Position numbers and translations under genes: made by a program
Shown: piece after piece, positions 16,592 through 24,157 of the stretch
Layout: each line of letters opens with the position of its first letter
How positions within the stretch are numbered: position 1 is the stretch's first letter
From: Gemmatimonadota bacterium
GTDB taxonomy: Bacteria; Gemmatimonadota; Gemmatimonadetes; Longimicrobiales; Gaopeijiaceae
Reading direction: 5' to 3'
DNA length: 61,805 bases
NCBI GenBank assembly: GCA_022822445.1
Contig: JAJEBR010000040.1
Span: 1-61,805 of the forward strand
Notes under the pieces: generated by a model
What the model was told of the DNA's origin: nothing
What the model saw: the letters and a program-made list of their open reading frames with translations, nothing else
Databases searched by the model: none

Positions 16592-17329
16592 ATGCAACCA
16601 GCCCGGAGGGATGCCAAACCCAGACTCTGGACCGGCACCAGCGGCTTTTCCTACAAGGAGTGGAAGGGGATCTTCTACCCGGAGAAGCTGCCCGCCACGA
16701 AGATGCTGGAGTACTACTCGCGGCAGCTCCCGAGCGTGGAGATCAACAACACCTTCTACCGCATGCCGCGGGCGGAGATGCTGGAGAAGTGGGCGACACA
16801 GGTGCCGGACGACTTCGCGTTCGTCCTGAAGGCCAACCGTCGCATCACGCACATGAAGCGCCTCAAGGACGCCGGCGACCCGCTCGACTACCAGGCGCGA
16901 ACGGCCATCGGCGCCCTGGGCGAAAAGCTCGGGCCGATCCTCTTCCAGCTGCCACCGTACCTGCGCAAGGGCGTGGACCGGCTGCGCGACTTTCTCGCGG
17001 TCCTGCCCGACGGCCTCCGCGCCGCCTTCGAGTTCCGGCACGAGAGCTGGTTCGTCGACGAGGTCTACGAGGCGCTGGCCGACCGCGGCGCCGCGCTGGT
17101 CACCGCCGACACCGGCGAAGGCGAGGCTCCGGTGGTCGAGACGGCTTCATTCGGGTACGCAAGGCTGCGGCGGCCCGGGTACGACGAGGACGCTCTGCGC
17201 GGGTGGGCCGCGGCCCTGAACCACCCGGCCTGGAGCGACGTCTACGTCTTCTTCAAGCACGAGGACGAGGGCGCGGGGCCGCGGATGGCGGCGGCGTTCC
17301 GGGACGTGTGGCAGGTCGGGGGCAGTTAG
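16592..17329 (+). CDS. DUF72 domain protein (YecE-like TIM barrel)
   Basis: 245 aa, the normal length for DUF72. Signatures are WTGTSGFSYKEWKGIFYPEKLP (residues 13-34, family N-terminal motif), VEINNTFYRMP, FVLKANRRITH, ILFQLPPYL and AFEFRHESWF. The family adopts a TIM-barrel-like fold and its activity is not established. It is cytoplasmic and complete. It is divergent from the hydrolase with only 59 bp between start codons, so promoters overlap there. Its stop codon interlocks with that of the PIN-toxin gene on the opposite strand: TTAG at 17326-17329 gives TAG on one strand and TAA on the other. Confidence 0.9.
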   Translation: MQPARRDAKPRLWTGTSGFSYKEWKGIFYPEKLPATKMLEYYSRQLPSVEINNTFYRMPRAEMLEKWATQVPDDFAFVLKANRRITHMKRLKDAGDPLDYQARTAIGALGEKLGPILFQLPPYLRKGVDRLRDFLAVLPDGLRAAFEFRHESWFVDEVYEALADRGAALVTADTGEGEAPVVETASFGYARLRRPGYDEDALRGWAAALNHPAWSDVYVFFKHEDEGAGPRMAAAFRDVWQVGGS

Positions 17330-17736
17330 TCCGTTACGGGCGACCTGATCGCGTCCCAGAACCCCCGCGGGCTTACGACCGGCACCGGCGACCGATCCGC
17401 GACCTCCAGGAGATCCCCGTCTCCCGTGACCAGGAATCTCACCCCTCCCGCCACGGCCTCCTCCAGAATCGCCACGTCGTCCGGATCACACAGCTCGATT
17501 CCGAGCGGGGCTCCTGCACCGATCACGTCACCCTCGCGACGCAGGAATCCTTCGACCTCTCCGATCGTGCCGGAGGGGACGCCGAACTTGTCGGCGAGCA
17601 CCCGGCGCAACTCGCGGAGAACGGTCTCGCTCACCACCAGCACGTGGTCCGCGATGACAATCCGAAGAAGGTCCGCGCATATCCCCCGGGTCGCGAATGC
17701 ACTGACCAGGACATTCGTGTCGAGGAAGACCCTCAA
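17326..17736 (-). CDS. PIN-domain toxin, toxin-antitoxin type
   Basis: 136 aa. MRVFLDTNVLVSAF places the first catalytic Asp at position 6. SETVLRELRRVL has the conserved Glu. CDPDDVAILEEAVAGG and FLVTGDGDLL supply the remaining acidic residues. The set of four carboxylates is that of Mg-dependent PIN RNases, and the layout matches the 'putative toxin component, PIN family' group. The ATG overlaps the antitoxin stop (ATGA at 17733-17736). All catalytic residues are visible, so it is probably active when freed from its antitoxin. The RNA target is unknown. Confidence 0.88.
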   Translation of the reverse strand: MRVFLDTNVLVSAFATRGICADLLRIVIADHVLVVSETVLRELRRVLADKFGVPSGTIGEVEGFLRREGDVIGAGAPLGIELCDPDDVAILEEAVAGGVRFLVTGDGDLLEVADRSPVPVVSPRGFWDAIRSPVTD

Positions 17737-17954
17737 GAGATCTCGCGGAAGACGTCTTCGTCCGTCAGATAGCCCCGGGCTTCCGCGAAGGGCGTGATTC
17801 GGCGGCGGAGCTCCGCCAGTTGGTCCATCGCCAATCGACGTTCCAAAGCTTCGCGCACAAGCGCACTCCTGCTCCGGCCGCTCCGTCTCGCCGCACGGTC
17901 CAGGCGGCGCTCCAGCTTCCGATCGATCCTGATGGTCAAGGTTGAAGTCTTCAT
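17733..17954 (-). CDS. Ribbon-helix-helix antitoxin
   Basis: 73 aa. The N-terminal strand and two helices (STLTIRIDRKLERRLDRAARRS, then SRSALVREALERRL; residues 3-42) match CopG/Arc-type RHH DNA-binding proteins. The C-terminal tail (ITPFAEARGYLTDEDVFREIS) is the likely toxin-binding arm. The chosen ATG at 17954 starts directly at the RHH strand. Upstream, an imperfect TGTTACA-TTG-TATGACA palindrome (17950-17970 area) lies at the translation start and is the probable autoregulatory operator. It is coupled to the PIN toxin by a four-base overlap. Confidence 0.85.
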   Translation of the reverse strand: MKTSTLTIRIDRKLERRLDRAARRSGRSRSALVREALERRLAMDQLAELRRRITPFAEARGYLTDEDVFREIS

Positions 17955-18041
17955 GTCATACAATGTAACACGTCTTCGGGCCCGGAAACACCATGGGGCT
18001 TCCTGCGGCACCTGACGTCCCGCAAAACGCGCCGGCTGGCC

Positions 18042-18857
18042 TCAGTTCTCCGGCGTCCGCTCCAGCCGGTGATCCAGCTCCCGCCCGGCCAGCGCGCGCC
18101 GCAACTCGTCGTCCGTCCAGTCGAACCTGAGCGGCGCGATCGTGATCATGCCCTGCATGTACGCCTCGGTATCGCTGCCGGGCGGGTGTGCCCCGACCGG
18201 CGAGAACCGCGGACGGAACACCCGCACATCGTCTTCCGGCTCGACCTCCTCGTAGCCGTAGTCGATGTAGCTGCCGCCCATCCTGCCGATCGCCACCCCG
18301 GTGGTGCCCTCCTCCGTCGCCACGGGAAAGTTCACCGAGAGCACGATGCCCGGTAGCGGCGCCCGCCTCTGAAGCGTCTCCACGAAGCGGGCCGTGAAGG
18401 CCGCCGGGTACGCGAAGTCCATCTCCTCGCCGCCCAGCGACGCCGCCACCGCCGGGATTCCGTAGTACGCACCGGCCATGGCCGCCCCGACCGTGCCGGA
18501 CATGTGTCCCAGATCGCCCACGTTCGCGCCGGCGTTGATCCCGCTGACCACCAGGTCGAAGCCGCCCTCCGGGTTGAAGGCTTCCACCGCGATCATCACC
18601 GCATCGGCGGGCGTACCGTCGACGCAATACCCCCACAGGGCGTCCCCTTCGCTCACCGCCGCCAGCCGCGTCCCTTGGCCGAGAGTGACCGACATGCTGC
18701 TTCCGCTGCGCTGCCCGCAGGGCGCGACCACGGTGACTTCGCCGACATCCCGGAGCGCGTTCGCCAGTTCCCGGATGCCCGGCGACCCGATTCCGTCGTC
18801 GTTGGTGACGAGGATGTGATAGGGTCCCTTGTCGGCGTCGGCCGGCGCTTCGGGCAC
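18042..18857 (-). CDS. surE: 5'/3'-nucleotidase SurE
   Basis: About 271 aa. ILVTNDDGIGSPGI (residues 15-28) holds the metal-binding Asp-Asp pair. APCGQRSGSSMSVTL has the conserved Ser. VSGINAGANVGDLGHMSGTVGAA contains the metal-binding Asn and the substrate loop. This is a divalent-metal nucleoside-monophosphate phosphatase (survival protein). No ATG lies close to the domain; I chose GTG at 18857-18855, 14 residues before the first motif. A CTG at 18899 is an alternative. The gene follows a lipoprotein gene by about 65 bp and appears to close a four-gene minus-strand unit. Read from the start chosen, there is no signal peptide. Confidence 0.85.
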   Translation of the reverse strand: MPEAPADADKGPYHILVTNDDGIGSPGIRELANALRDVGEVTVVAPCGQRSGSSMSVTLGQGTRLAAVSEGDALWGYCVDGTPADAVMIAVEAFNPEGGFDLVVSGINAGANVGDLGHMSGTVGAAMAGAYYGIPAVAASLGGEEMDFAYPAAFTARFVETLQRRAPLPGIVLSVNFPVATEEGTTGVAIGRMGGSYIDYGYEEVEPEDDVRVFRPRFSPVGAHPPGSDTEAYMQGMITIAPLRFDWTDDELRRALAGRELDHRLERTPEN

Positions 18858-18921
18858 GGGACCGGTGGGTAATTCCCGCGTCGCTCCGAGGGCGGCCAGG
18901 CACCGGGCTGGCCGCTGGCGC

Positions 18922-19620
18922 TCACTCCACCCCGCAGGGCTTCCCCGCCTCCCGAACTGCGTCGGCCGCCCCTTCCAGGGAGAAAGTGTACCGCACCGGT
19001 CCCAATTCCTCCCAGTCCAACTCGATCTGCAGGGCGTCGGTGCCCCCCGAACCGCTCCGCAGCAGCCGCCTGAGGAACTCGGCGTTGGAGCTTCGGCCGG
19101 TTGCCCGATCGGCCGCATCCGCCTGGTCGAACAGAATCGCACTGCGGACGACGTACGCTTGCAGCGCGACCTCGCCCCGGCCCCAGGTGGTGCGCACTTC
19201 CACGGGTATCGGCCCCCGCTCCGCGTCCCGCCTTTCTTCCATCATGACCGGGCGCGGAACAGCCTGAAACTGTATGGAGACGGTTTGAGTCTGAAGGAAA
19301 ATCTCCCCCCGATGGCTACCCAGGCACATGTAGCGGATGGAACTGCTGAAATCGCCATCTGCACCCGCGAGCGTCTCCGGGGCGCTTGCTGCGGGGGACC
19401 AGGCGTTGCCCGTCGTGTCCCCTGTCTGGTCGGCGGCGAGTTCCACCCGCCACGCGTTGGGGGACTGCTGGACGGCGCTCGCCGACCTTTCGGCAGCGGC
19501 TCCCGACTCTTCGCCCGCACCGGCCGGCCCGGCCGCCGGGTCGTCCACGGCCCCGACTGCGATCAGGAGGACCATCGTTGCCAGCGCCACGACTCCAGCC
19601 AGGTTTGATCTCGGTTTCAT
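18922..19620 (-). CDS. Exported protein, VasI/TagO-like (paralogue A)
   Basis: 232 aa. The N-terminal hydrophobic segment (LAGVVALATMVLLIAVGAV) is followed by an Ala/Gly/Glu-rich linker, suggesting export. The linker has no lipobox Cys. Conserved with its neighbour at 19694-20383: AWRVEL, GNAWSPAA, IRYMCLGS with Cys, SSNAEFLRRLL, ELDWEELGPVRYTFSLEGAADAVREAGKPCGVE. The two Cys (in RYMCL and KPCGV) could pair. The C-terminal FSL-x-G...A...PC pattern resembles VasI/TagO proteins linked to type VI secretion, but no other T6SS gene is present, so the name is tentative. An AGGAG precedes the ATG. Confidence 0.7.
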   Translation of the reverse strand: MKPRSNLAGVVALATMVLLIAVGAVDDPAAGPAGAGEESGAAAERSASAVQQSPNAWRVELAADQTGDTTGNAWSPAASAPETLAGADGDFSSSIRYMCLGSHRGEIFLQTQTVSIQFQAVPRPVMMEERRDAERGPIPVEVRTTWGRGEVALQAYVVRSAILFDQADAADRATGRSSNAEFLRRLLRSGSGGTDALQIELDWEELGPVRYTFSLEGAADAVREAGKPCGVE

Positions 19621-19693
19621 CCTGCTGCTCCTGTCTCTTCGAGAAGTCCCGGCCGGCCCGCGGAAGCGGATTCGGCCATCCGAAAGCTGTAGC

Positions 19694-20383
19694 TCACTCC
19701 ACGCCGCAGGGCCTACCCGCCTCGCGAATCGCGTCGGCCGCCCCTTCCAGAGAGAAAGTGTACCGCACCGGTCCCACTTCCTCCCAGTCCAGTTCGATCT
19801 CCAAGGCGTCCTCCTCCGTGGAGCCGCCTTCCAGCAGACGCCTCAGGAATTCGGCGTTGGAACTCTCGCCCGTTTCCCTCTCGGCCGCATCCTCCTGTTC
19901 GAAATAGAGGGTGCCGCGAATGGCGGAGACATTCAGCGCGACCGATTCGCTGCCCCAGATGGCATGCAGCACTACCGGCATCGACCCGCTCGCCTGCCCC
20001 TCGTTCTCAAAGACCAGGCGCGGCGCCGTCCGAAAAAGGATGGACACAGCAGCGACGTTACCCAGCTCCCTCTCGTAGGCATTCAGGCACAGGTAGCGGA
20101 TGTGGCTGGTGAAATCGGCCTCTGCACCGGATAGCGCCTGAGGGACCGTTGCGGCGGGCGACCAGGCGTTGCCCATCGTGTCCTGGGGGTGGTCGACGAC
20201 GAGGTCCACGCGCCAGGCGGTGGGCGACTGCTCGGCAGCTCTCGCCGGCTCTTCGGTGGCGGTTGCCGGTTCCGCGCCGGCGTCGGCCTCCTGCGCCGGC
20301 GGGTCATCCCCGGCCGCGCACGCGATCAGCAGCACCACCACGGCCACCGGCATGATGCAATGAGTGTAGGATCTCCAGTTCAT
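19694..20383 (-). CDS. Lipoprotein, VasI/TagO-like (paralogue B)
   Basis: 229 aa. The signal ends in a lipobox, LLIACAAGD, so this copy is a lipoprotein, unlike paralogue A. A Glu/Ala-rich linker follows, then the shared domain: TAWRVDL, MGNAWSPAA, IRYLCLNAYE, SSNAEFLRRLL and the nearly identical C-terminal 33 residues (ELDWEEVGPVRYTFSLEGAA, then DAIREAGRPCGVE). The two genes clearly arose by tandem duplication. Their leaders also share CAGGAG before the ATG. The stop of the upstream β-barrel gene lies 19 bp away, so both are probably in one operon with surE downstream. Function is not established. Confidence 0.72.
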   Translation of the reverse strand: MNWRSYTHCIMPVAVVVLLIACAAGDDPPAQEADAGAEPATATEEPARAAEQSPTAWRVDLVVDHPQDTMGNAWSPAATVPQALSGAEADFTSHIRYLCLNAYERELGNVAAVSILFRTAPRLVFENEGQASGSMPVVLHAIWGSESVALNVSAIRGTLYFEQEDAAERETGESSNAEFLRRLLEGGSTEEDALEIELDWEEVGPVRYTFSLEGAADAIREAGRPCGVE

Positions 20384-20402
20384 CTTCCAACTCCTGTCTT
20401 TT

Positions 20403-20921
20403 CTACCGCGGAAGGAGAACGCCCCCGGCCAGCACGAGCTGCCTCCCCCCTGCCCGAGCCTCGACGAAGGGCGTGTACTCGCTCTCCGGGAATCTCAGTC
20501 CCCCTACGAGATTGAGGCCGAGGGTCGTCCGCGAGCTGCCTTGGCGTGCGATGTTCTCCGCGACCGAACTTCGGGCTATGACGGCTCCGAGTCCAACGTA
20601 GGACTTCATCTTGCGGACGCGGACGTCCCTCACGACGCTCCCGGCGATCTCCCAGTAGTCGAGGTCGCCATCGTCACCCCTGGAATCGGGAAAGAAGTAA
20701 TCGAAGGAGTAGACCGCGTGCAGCCGCGGGTGAACGGAAGTGAGCGGGGTGAGGACCCGTGGTCCGATGCCCAGTTGGGAGTCGTTGCCGAAGCTGAGTT
20801 GCGCGCCTATGTCGAAGTCCTGGGCGGCGAGGGAAGGGGTGGTGAGGGATGAGGCGGTGAGGGCAAAGGCGAGGACGAGTGTGCCGCCAGGGATGAAGGG
20901 TTGGGCGGTTCTGCTGCGCAT
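20403..20921 (-). CDS. Small outer-membrane β-barrel-like protein
   Basis: 172 aa. ATG 20921 is preceded by GGAGG with seven bases of spacing, which decides the start over the in-frame ATG at 20960. The signal peptide ends SLAAQ. The mature part is a series of amphipathic strands with Gly/Tyr turns (DIGAQLSFGND, GIGPRVLTP, HAVYSFDYFFPD, SYVGLGAVIARS, FVEARAGG). This suggests an eight-stranded barrel of the OmpA/OmpW size class. It is the first gene of the presumed operon with both VasI-like genes and surE. No specific family was recognised. Confidence 0.68.
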   Translation of the reverse strand: MRSRTAQPFIPGGTLVLAFALTASSLTTPSLAAQDFDIGAQLSFGNDSQLGIGPRVLTPLTSVHPRLHAVYSFDYFFPDSRGDDGDLDYWEIAGSVVRDVRVRKMKSYVGLGAVIARSSVAENIARQGSSRTTLGLNLVGGLRFPESEYTPFVEARAGGRQLVLAGGVLLPR

Positions 20922-21001
20922 TGGAAAGCCTCCGGTTCGTGGGCGGGAGTGAAGGGGCATGTCCGCTTAAAGACGACGAGGGAGGGGACCAGGGTTGCAG
21001 C

Positions 21002-21358
21002 ATGGGTGTTTGTGTCATTCGGCGACGCTTCGAGCGAAGCTGGACCAATTTTCGTACACCGTACCGAGACCTGGCGGACGAATGGCAGGTCTATGACAAC
21101 TCCGGCCGGGCTCCCGTTCTGGTGGCCGAGTCCGAGGGTTGGCCCCTCGTCAAGGAGAGGAGGACCCCCATGACCGAAACTCCAGCCAGATTCCCGGAGG
21201 GAGAGCCATCGACAGAGAAAGTCCTCGCAGCGCTCCTGCGTGCACGGGACCGGGCCCTGGCGCGTGCGGCGGCCGCCCGCGAGAAGGCGCGACAGCAGGC
21301 GGCGATTGACGAAGCCGAGTCGGCGGACCCCTCCCCCCCTACCACCCCGCCCGGCTGA
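21002..21358 (+). pseudogene. C-terminal fragment of a zeta-toxin/ABC-type-ATPase kinase
   Basis: 118 codons from ATG 21002. VIRRRFERSWTNFRTPYRDL and WQVYDNSGRAPVLVAES reproduce the C-terminal signature of zeta-toxin-like kinases of the 'predicted ABC-type ATPase' group (RRF...NF...Y..LAD.W.VYDNSG). The tail, EKVLAALLRARDRALARAAA, is also typical. The Walker A and catalytic N-terminal two thirds are missing; upstream lies the divergent β-barrel promoter. This is therefore a 5'-truncated remnant of a toxin-like kinase, although a translated C-terminal product cannot be excluded. Its 3' end overlaps the 3' end of hipA by 20 bp on the other strand. Confidence 0.65.
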
Positions 21359-22628
21359 GACCCTCGTCCACCCCGGCCACCACCTCGCCCGGCACGGCCA
21401 ACTCCCCCTTCGCGGCGCTCCACACGTCCCGAAACCGGGCCACCATCGCGCGGGCCGCCTCTCGCACGGCCTGCCGCGGCAGCCGCGCACCGGTGGCCAG
21501 CCGCCCGAGCAGCGCGTCCGAGAGGTCCGCGAACCCGGCCGCGCCCGCCACCCATTCCAGCGCCATGCGGCCCCCACCGGACGCGTACGGGATCGTCGAC
21601 ACCAGGTCGTAGGCGGGCGCGAGTTCGGGGCGGCGGCCGTCCGGATAGCAGACCGACCAGTTCTTGAGGTGCGCGTCGCCGTTGCCGATCAGGGCGCAGA
21701 ACACCAGCCGGCGGACGAACTCGGACACGCCTTCGAGCCCGATCTCCCGGCCGATGACTTCGGCCATCCTCCGGTAGGTCGCGCCGCCGTACTTCTCCCC
21801 GGGGGACACCCCCAGGATCTGCGCGAAGTCCTCGCTGTGAACGCGCGCCCCGTCGTCGAATCGGTCGAAACGGCGCACCGCCAGCGCATGCCCCCCGGTC
21901 TCGCCCATTCCGCGCGGCAGTCCCGCGATCTCCTCGACCGGCACCAGCCGCGTCTCCGCCGTCTCGATCCCGCACAGCGCGGCGAGCCGCATCATCGCGT
22001 GCTCCTGCTCCGGCAGACCCGGGAAGCCCGGCGACGGCAACTTGACGATCCAGGTGCCGCCGACCCCGTGCGCCGGGACGGACAGCCGCCCGCCAGCGCC
22101 CCTGACCGCCGGCACCTTCAGCTGCGTTCCGGAAAGCGAGAACCGCAACGGCCCCTGCGGGCGCGGCACCGGTGCCGTGGTCCCGAAGAGCGGACGGACG
22201 ACCGAGTCCGGCGTGCCACGCCCCCCGGGCCGCCCGCTCCGACCGCCGCCACCCGCGAGCGCGCGCGAAAGGCCTCCACCACCGCCCGCCGGCTCGATCG
22301 ACACCGCGCCGGGGAGATCTTCGCCCAGCGAGCCAAGCAGGGGGAACTCCAGCCGCGGATCGATGCCGGCCGACCGGGCGAGGTACTCCCGCAGCGATCC
22401 TTCGGGGAGAAGGTTGGAGAAGAACGGCGGCGCGTGGACCCGGGTGGGCGCGACATCGGTGGCCACGCGCCCAAACGCGTCGATGAAGGACAGGCTGAGG
22501 GTGGGCCGCTCGGCGTCCTCGAGGTAGCCGGCCCCGAAACCGAAGACGATGCGGTCGCGCCCGAGCCGGGTCAGCGTGCCGACCCGCTCCCCGTGAAGAC
22601 GCACATCGAGGATGTCCAGGTCAGCCAT
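21339..22628 (-). CDS. hipA: HipA-family Ser/Thr kinase toxin
   Basis: 429 aa. N-terminal subdomain: LDVRLHGERVGTLTR, then PPFFSNLLPEGSLREYLA. The ATP-binding Lys lies in TWIVKLPS (Lys196). The catalytic loop is IGNGDAHLKNWS (Asn316, Asp318). The Mg-binding Asp341 lies in APAYDLVS. This is a complete HipA kinase; the E. coli homologue phosphorylates GltX and causes dormancy. ATG 22628 is preferred over GTG 22631 because GGAGAG then lies five bases upstream. It overlaps hipB by eight bases. Unusual: a long Gly/Pro/Arg-rich insert (about 113-160) separates the N-terminal subdomain from the kinase core. Confidence 0.9.
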   Translation of the reverse strand: MADLDILDVRLHGERVGTLTRLGRDRIVFGFGAGYLEDAERPTLSLSFIDAFGRVATDVAPTRVHAPPFFSNLLPEGSLREYLARSAGIDPRLEFPLLGSLGEDLPGAVSIEPAGGGGGLSRALAGGGGRSGRPGGRGTPDSVVRPLFGTTAPVPRPQGPLRFSLSGTQLKVPAVRGAGGRLSVPAHGVGGTWIVKLPSPGFPGLPEQEHAMMRLAALCGIETAETRLVPVEEIAGLPRGMGETGGHALAVRRFDRFDDGARVHSEDFAQILGVSPGEKYGGATYRRMAEVIGREIGLEGVSEFVRRLVFCALIGNGDAHLKNWSVCYPDGRRPELAPAYDLVSTIPYASGGGRMALEWVAGAAGFADLSDALLGRLATGARLPRQAVREAARAMVARFRDVWSAAKGELAVPGEVVAGVDEGLSRAGW

Positions 22629-22881
22629 CACCGCTCTCCGGCCGGGCGCCCAGGGTCAGCGCCGCGGGCACCGCGCCCGTCGGGACCAGCATCACCTCGG
22701 CGCCCACGGCGCGCGCGAGTTCCACCAGGCTGGACAGCCTCGGGTTCGCCTTCCCACTCTCGAACCTGGAGATCTGGGCCTGCGTGAGGCCGCTCCGGTC
22801 GCTGAGCACCCTCTGGCTCAGGCCCTCGGCCTTCCGCACAGCCCGCAGCGCGCGACCTATATCGATGACCGTTGGATGCAT
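22621..22881 (-). CDS. hipB: HipB-like helix-turn-helix antitoxin
   Basis: 86 aa. IGRALRAVRKAEGLSQRVLSDRSGL and TQAQISRFESGKANPRLSSL form a classical XRE-type helix-turn-helix (residues 8-52). The tail (VMLVPTGAVPAAL) is the likely contact with HipA. The chosen start, ATG 22881, is preceded by GGGAGGCTCTAATC. A longer frame extends through the AT-rich operator and is rejected. It is the first gene of hipBA. It probably represses the operon by binding the repeats at 22954-23023. Confidence 0.88.
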   Translation of the reverse strand: MHPTVIDIGRALRAVRKAEGLSQRVLSDRSGLTQAQISRFESGKANPRLSSLVELARAVGAEVMLVPTGAVPAALTLGARPESGDG

Positions 22882-22953
22882 GATTAGAGCCTCCCGGCTG
22901 GACCGCCGGGTGCCCGGTGGGACCCGCCGGTTCGGTGGATGCTGATGGTCTCC

Positions 22954-23023
22954 ATATACGATAGTATATTTCTCGATCTCGAAAATACAAAATAGCATAT
23001 CAGCGATATAGGATAGCATATCA
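22954..23023. promoter_or_regulatory. hipBA promoter/operator region in the 326-bp gap before msrP
   Basis: This is the most AT-rich stretch of the window. It holds a perfect inverted repeat ATATAC-GATA-GTATAT (22954-22969) and two identical direct repeats ATAGCATATCA at 22992-23002 and 23013-23023. The repeats are spaced exactly 21 bp, two helical turns. Similar TATGCTAT half-sites on the minus strand fit cooperative binding of a dimeric repressor such as HipB. Further on, 23195-23201 (AAGGAGG) is the msrP ribosome-binding site. Nothing else is visible in the gap 22882-23207. Confidence 0.65.
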
Positions 23024-23207
23024 ACCCGCAGATCGGAGAGCCGGAACACGGGCAACAGATCCGTCCGTTTCGTGTATATGAGGGGAGCGCGCAACCGGCT
23101 CTGACGGGGTCATGCCCCGTCTTGACAGGCACGGCGCGCCAGACCGATCATCCACGGTGTGCGCTGGGAGGTCCGGACCGCGCCCAACGGCCGCAAGGAG
23201 GCCCAAA

Positions 23208-24155
23208 GTGATCATCAAAATCAAGAAGAAGAGCGATATCCCGTCTTCGGAGATCACCCCCGAGGACGTCTACATCAACCGCCGCAAGTTCCTGGGCGCC
23301 TCGGCCGGGATCGGCGCGGCGGCGTTCCTGGGGTGCGGCGCGGCCGACACGGACTCCGATGCGGCCGACGCGGAATCCCAGGACCTTGAGCCCACTTCCT
23401 GGGAGGACATCACCACCTACAACAACTTCTACGAGTTCGGAGCGAGCGACAAGGAGGCTCCGGCCAGGAGATCTCACACGCTCGTGACCAAGCCGTGGAC
23501 AATCAAAGTCGACGGCCTCTGCGCCAAGCCGGCCGACTACCAGCTCGAGGACTTCATCAAGCCGTCGACGATCGAGGACCGCGTGTACCGCTTCCGGTGC
23601 GTGGAGGCGTGGTCGATGGTGATCCCCTGGCGGGGCTTCCCGCTGGCTGACGCGATCGCCCGCGCCGAGCCGGATCCCGGCGCAAAGTACGTCGCCTTCG
23701 AGACCCTGTGGGACCCGGAACAGATGCCGGAGCGCCGCTGGAAGCCGCGGATCGGCTGGCCCTACCGCGAGGGACTGCGCCTGGACGAGGCAATGCACCC
23801 GCTCGCCCTCATGGTCACCGGTCTCCACGGGAGGACCCTCCCCAACCAGAACGGCGCCCCGCTCCGGCTGATCGTGCCCTGGAAGTACGGCTTCAAAAGC
23901 ATCAAGTCGATCGTGCGGATGACCTTCACCGAGGACGAGCCCCCCACCACCTGGGCGACGCAGAGCCCCGCCGAGTACGGGTTCTACTCCAACGTGAACC
24001 CCAACGTCAATCACCCCCGCTGGAGTCAGGAGACCGAGCGGGTGGTCGATAGCAGCCGACTCTTCAACAGGCGCATCGATACCCTGTTCCTGAACGGCTA
24101 CGCCGACGAGGTGGCCCACCTCTACGAGGGAATGGACCTCAGGAAGTACTTCTGA
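23208..24155 (+). CDS. msrP: Protein-methionine-sulfoxide reductase, molybdopterin catalytic subunit MsrP
   Basis: 315 aa. The GTG start at 23208 sits six bases after AAGGAGG. The Tat signal is NRRKFLGASAGIGAAAF (twin Arg 25-26). YRFRCVEAWSMVIPWRGFPL contains Cys131, the molybdenum ligand. MPERRWKPRIGWPYREGLRLDEAMHPLALMVTGLHG (read by position, about 169-204) and LRLIVPWKYGFKSIKSIV are family signatures. The enzyme repairs oxidised methionines of periplasmic proteins using electrons from MsrQ. msrQ starts three bases after its stop. It is complete and its context is canonical. Confidence 0.93.
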   Translation: MIIKIKKKSDIPSSEITPEDVYINRRKFLGASAGIGAAAFLGCGAADTDSDAADAESQDLEPTSWEDITTYNNFYEFGASDKEAPARRSHTLVTKPWTIKVDGLCAKPADYQLEDFIKPSTIEDRVYRFRCVEAWSMVIPWRGFPLADAIARAEPDPGAKYVAFETLWDPEQMPERRWKPRIGWPYREGLRLDEAMHPLALMVTGLHGRTLPNQNGAPLRLIVPWKYGFKSIKSIVRMTFTEDEPPTTWATQSPAEYGFYSNVNPNVNHPRWSQETERVVDSSRLFNRRIDTLFLNGYADEVAHLYEGMDLRKYF

Positions 24156-24157
24156 CG

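Noticed and set aside
19694-20383. Confident assignment of the paralogues to type VI secretion
   Set aside because: Only the C-terminal pattern is suggestive and no other secretion gene is present.
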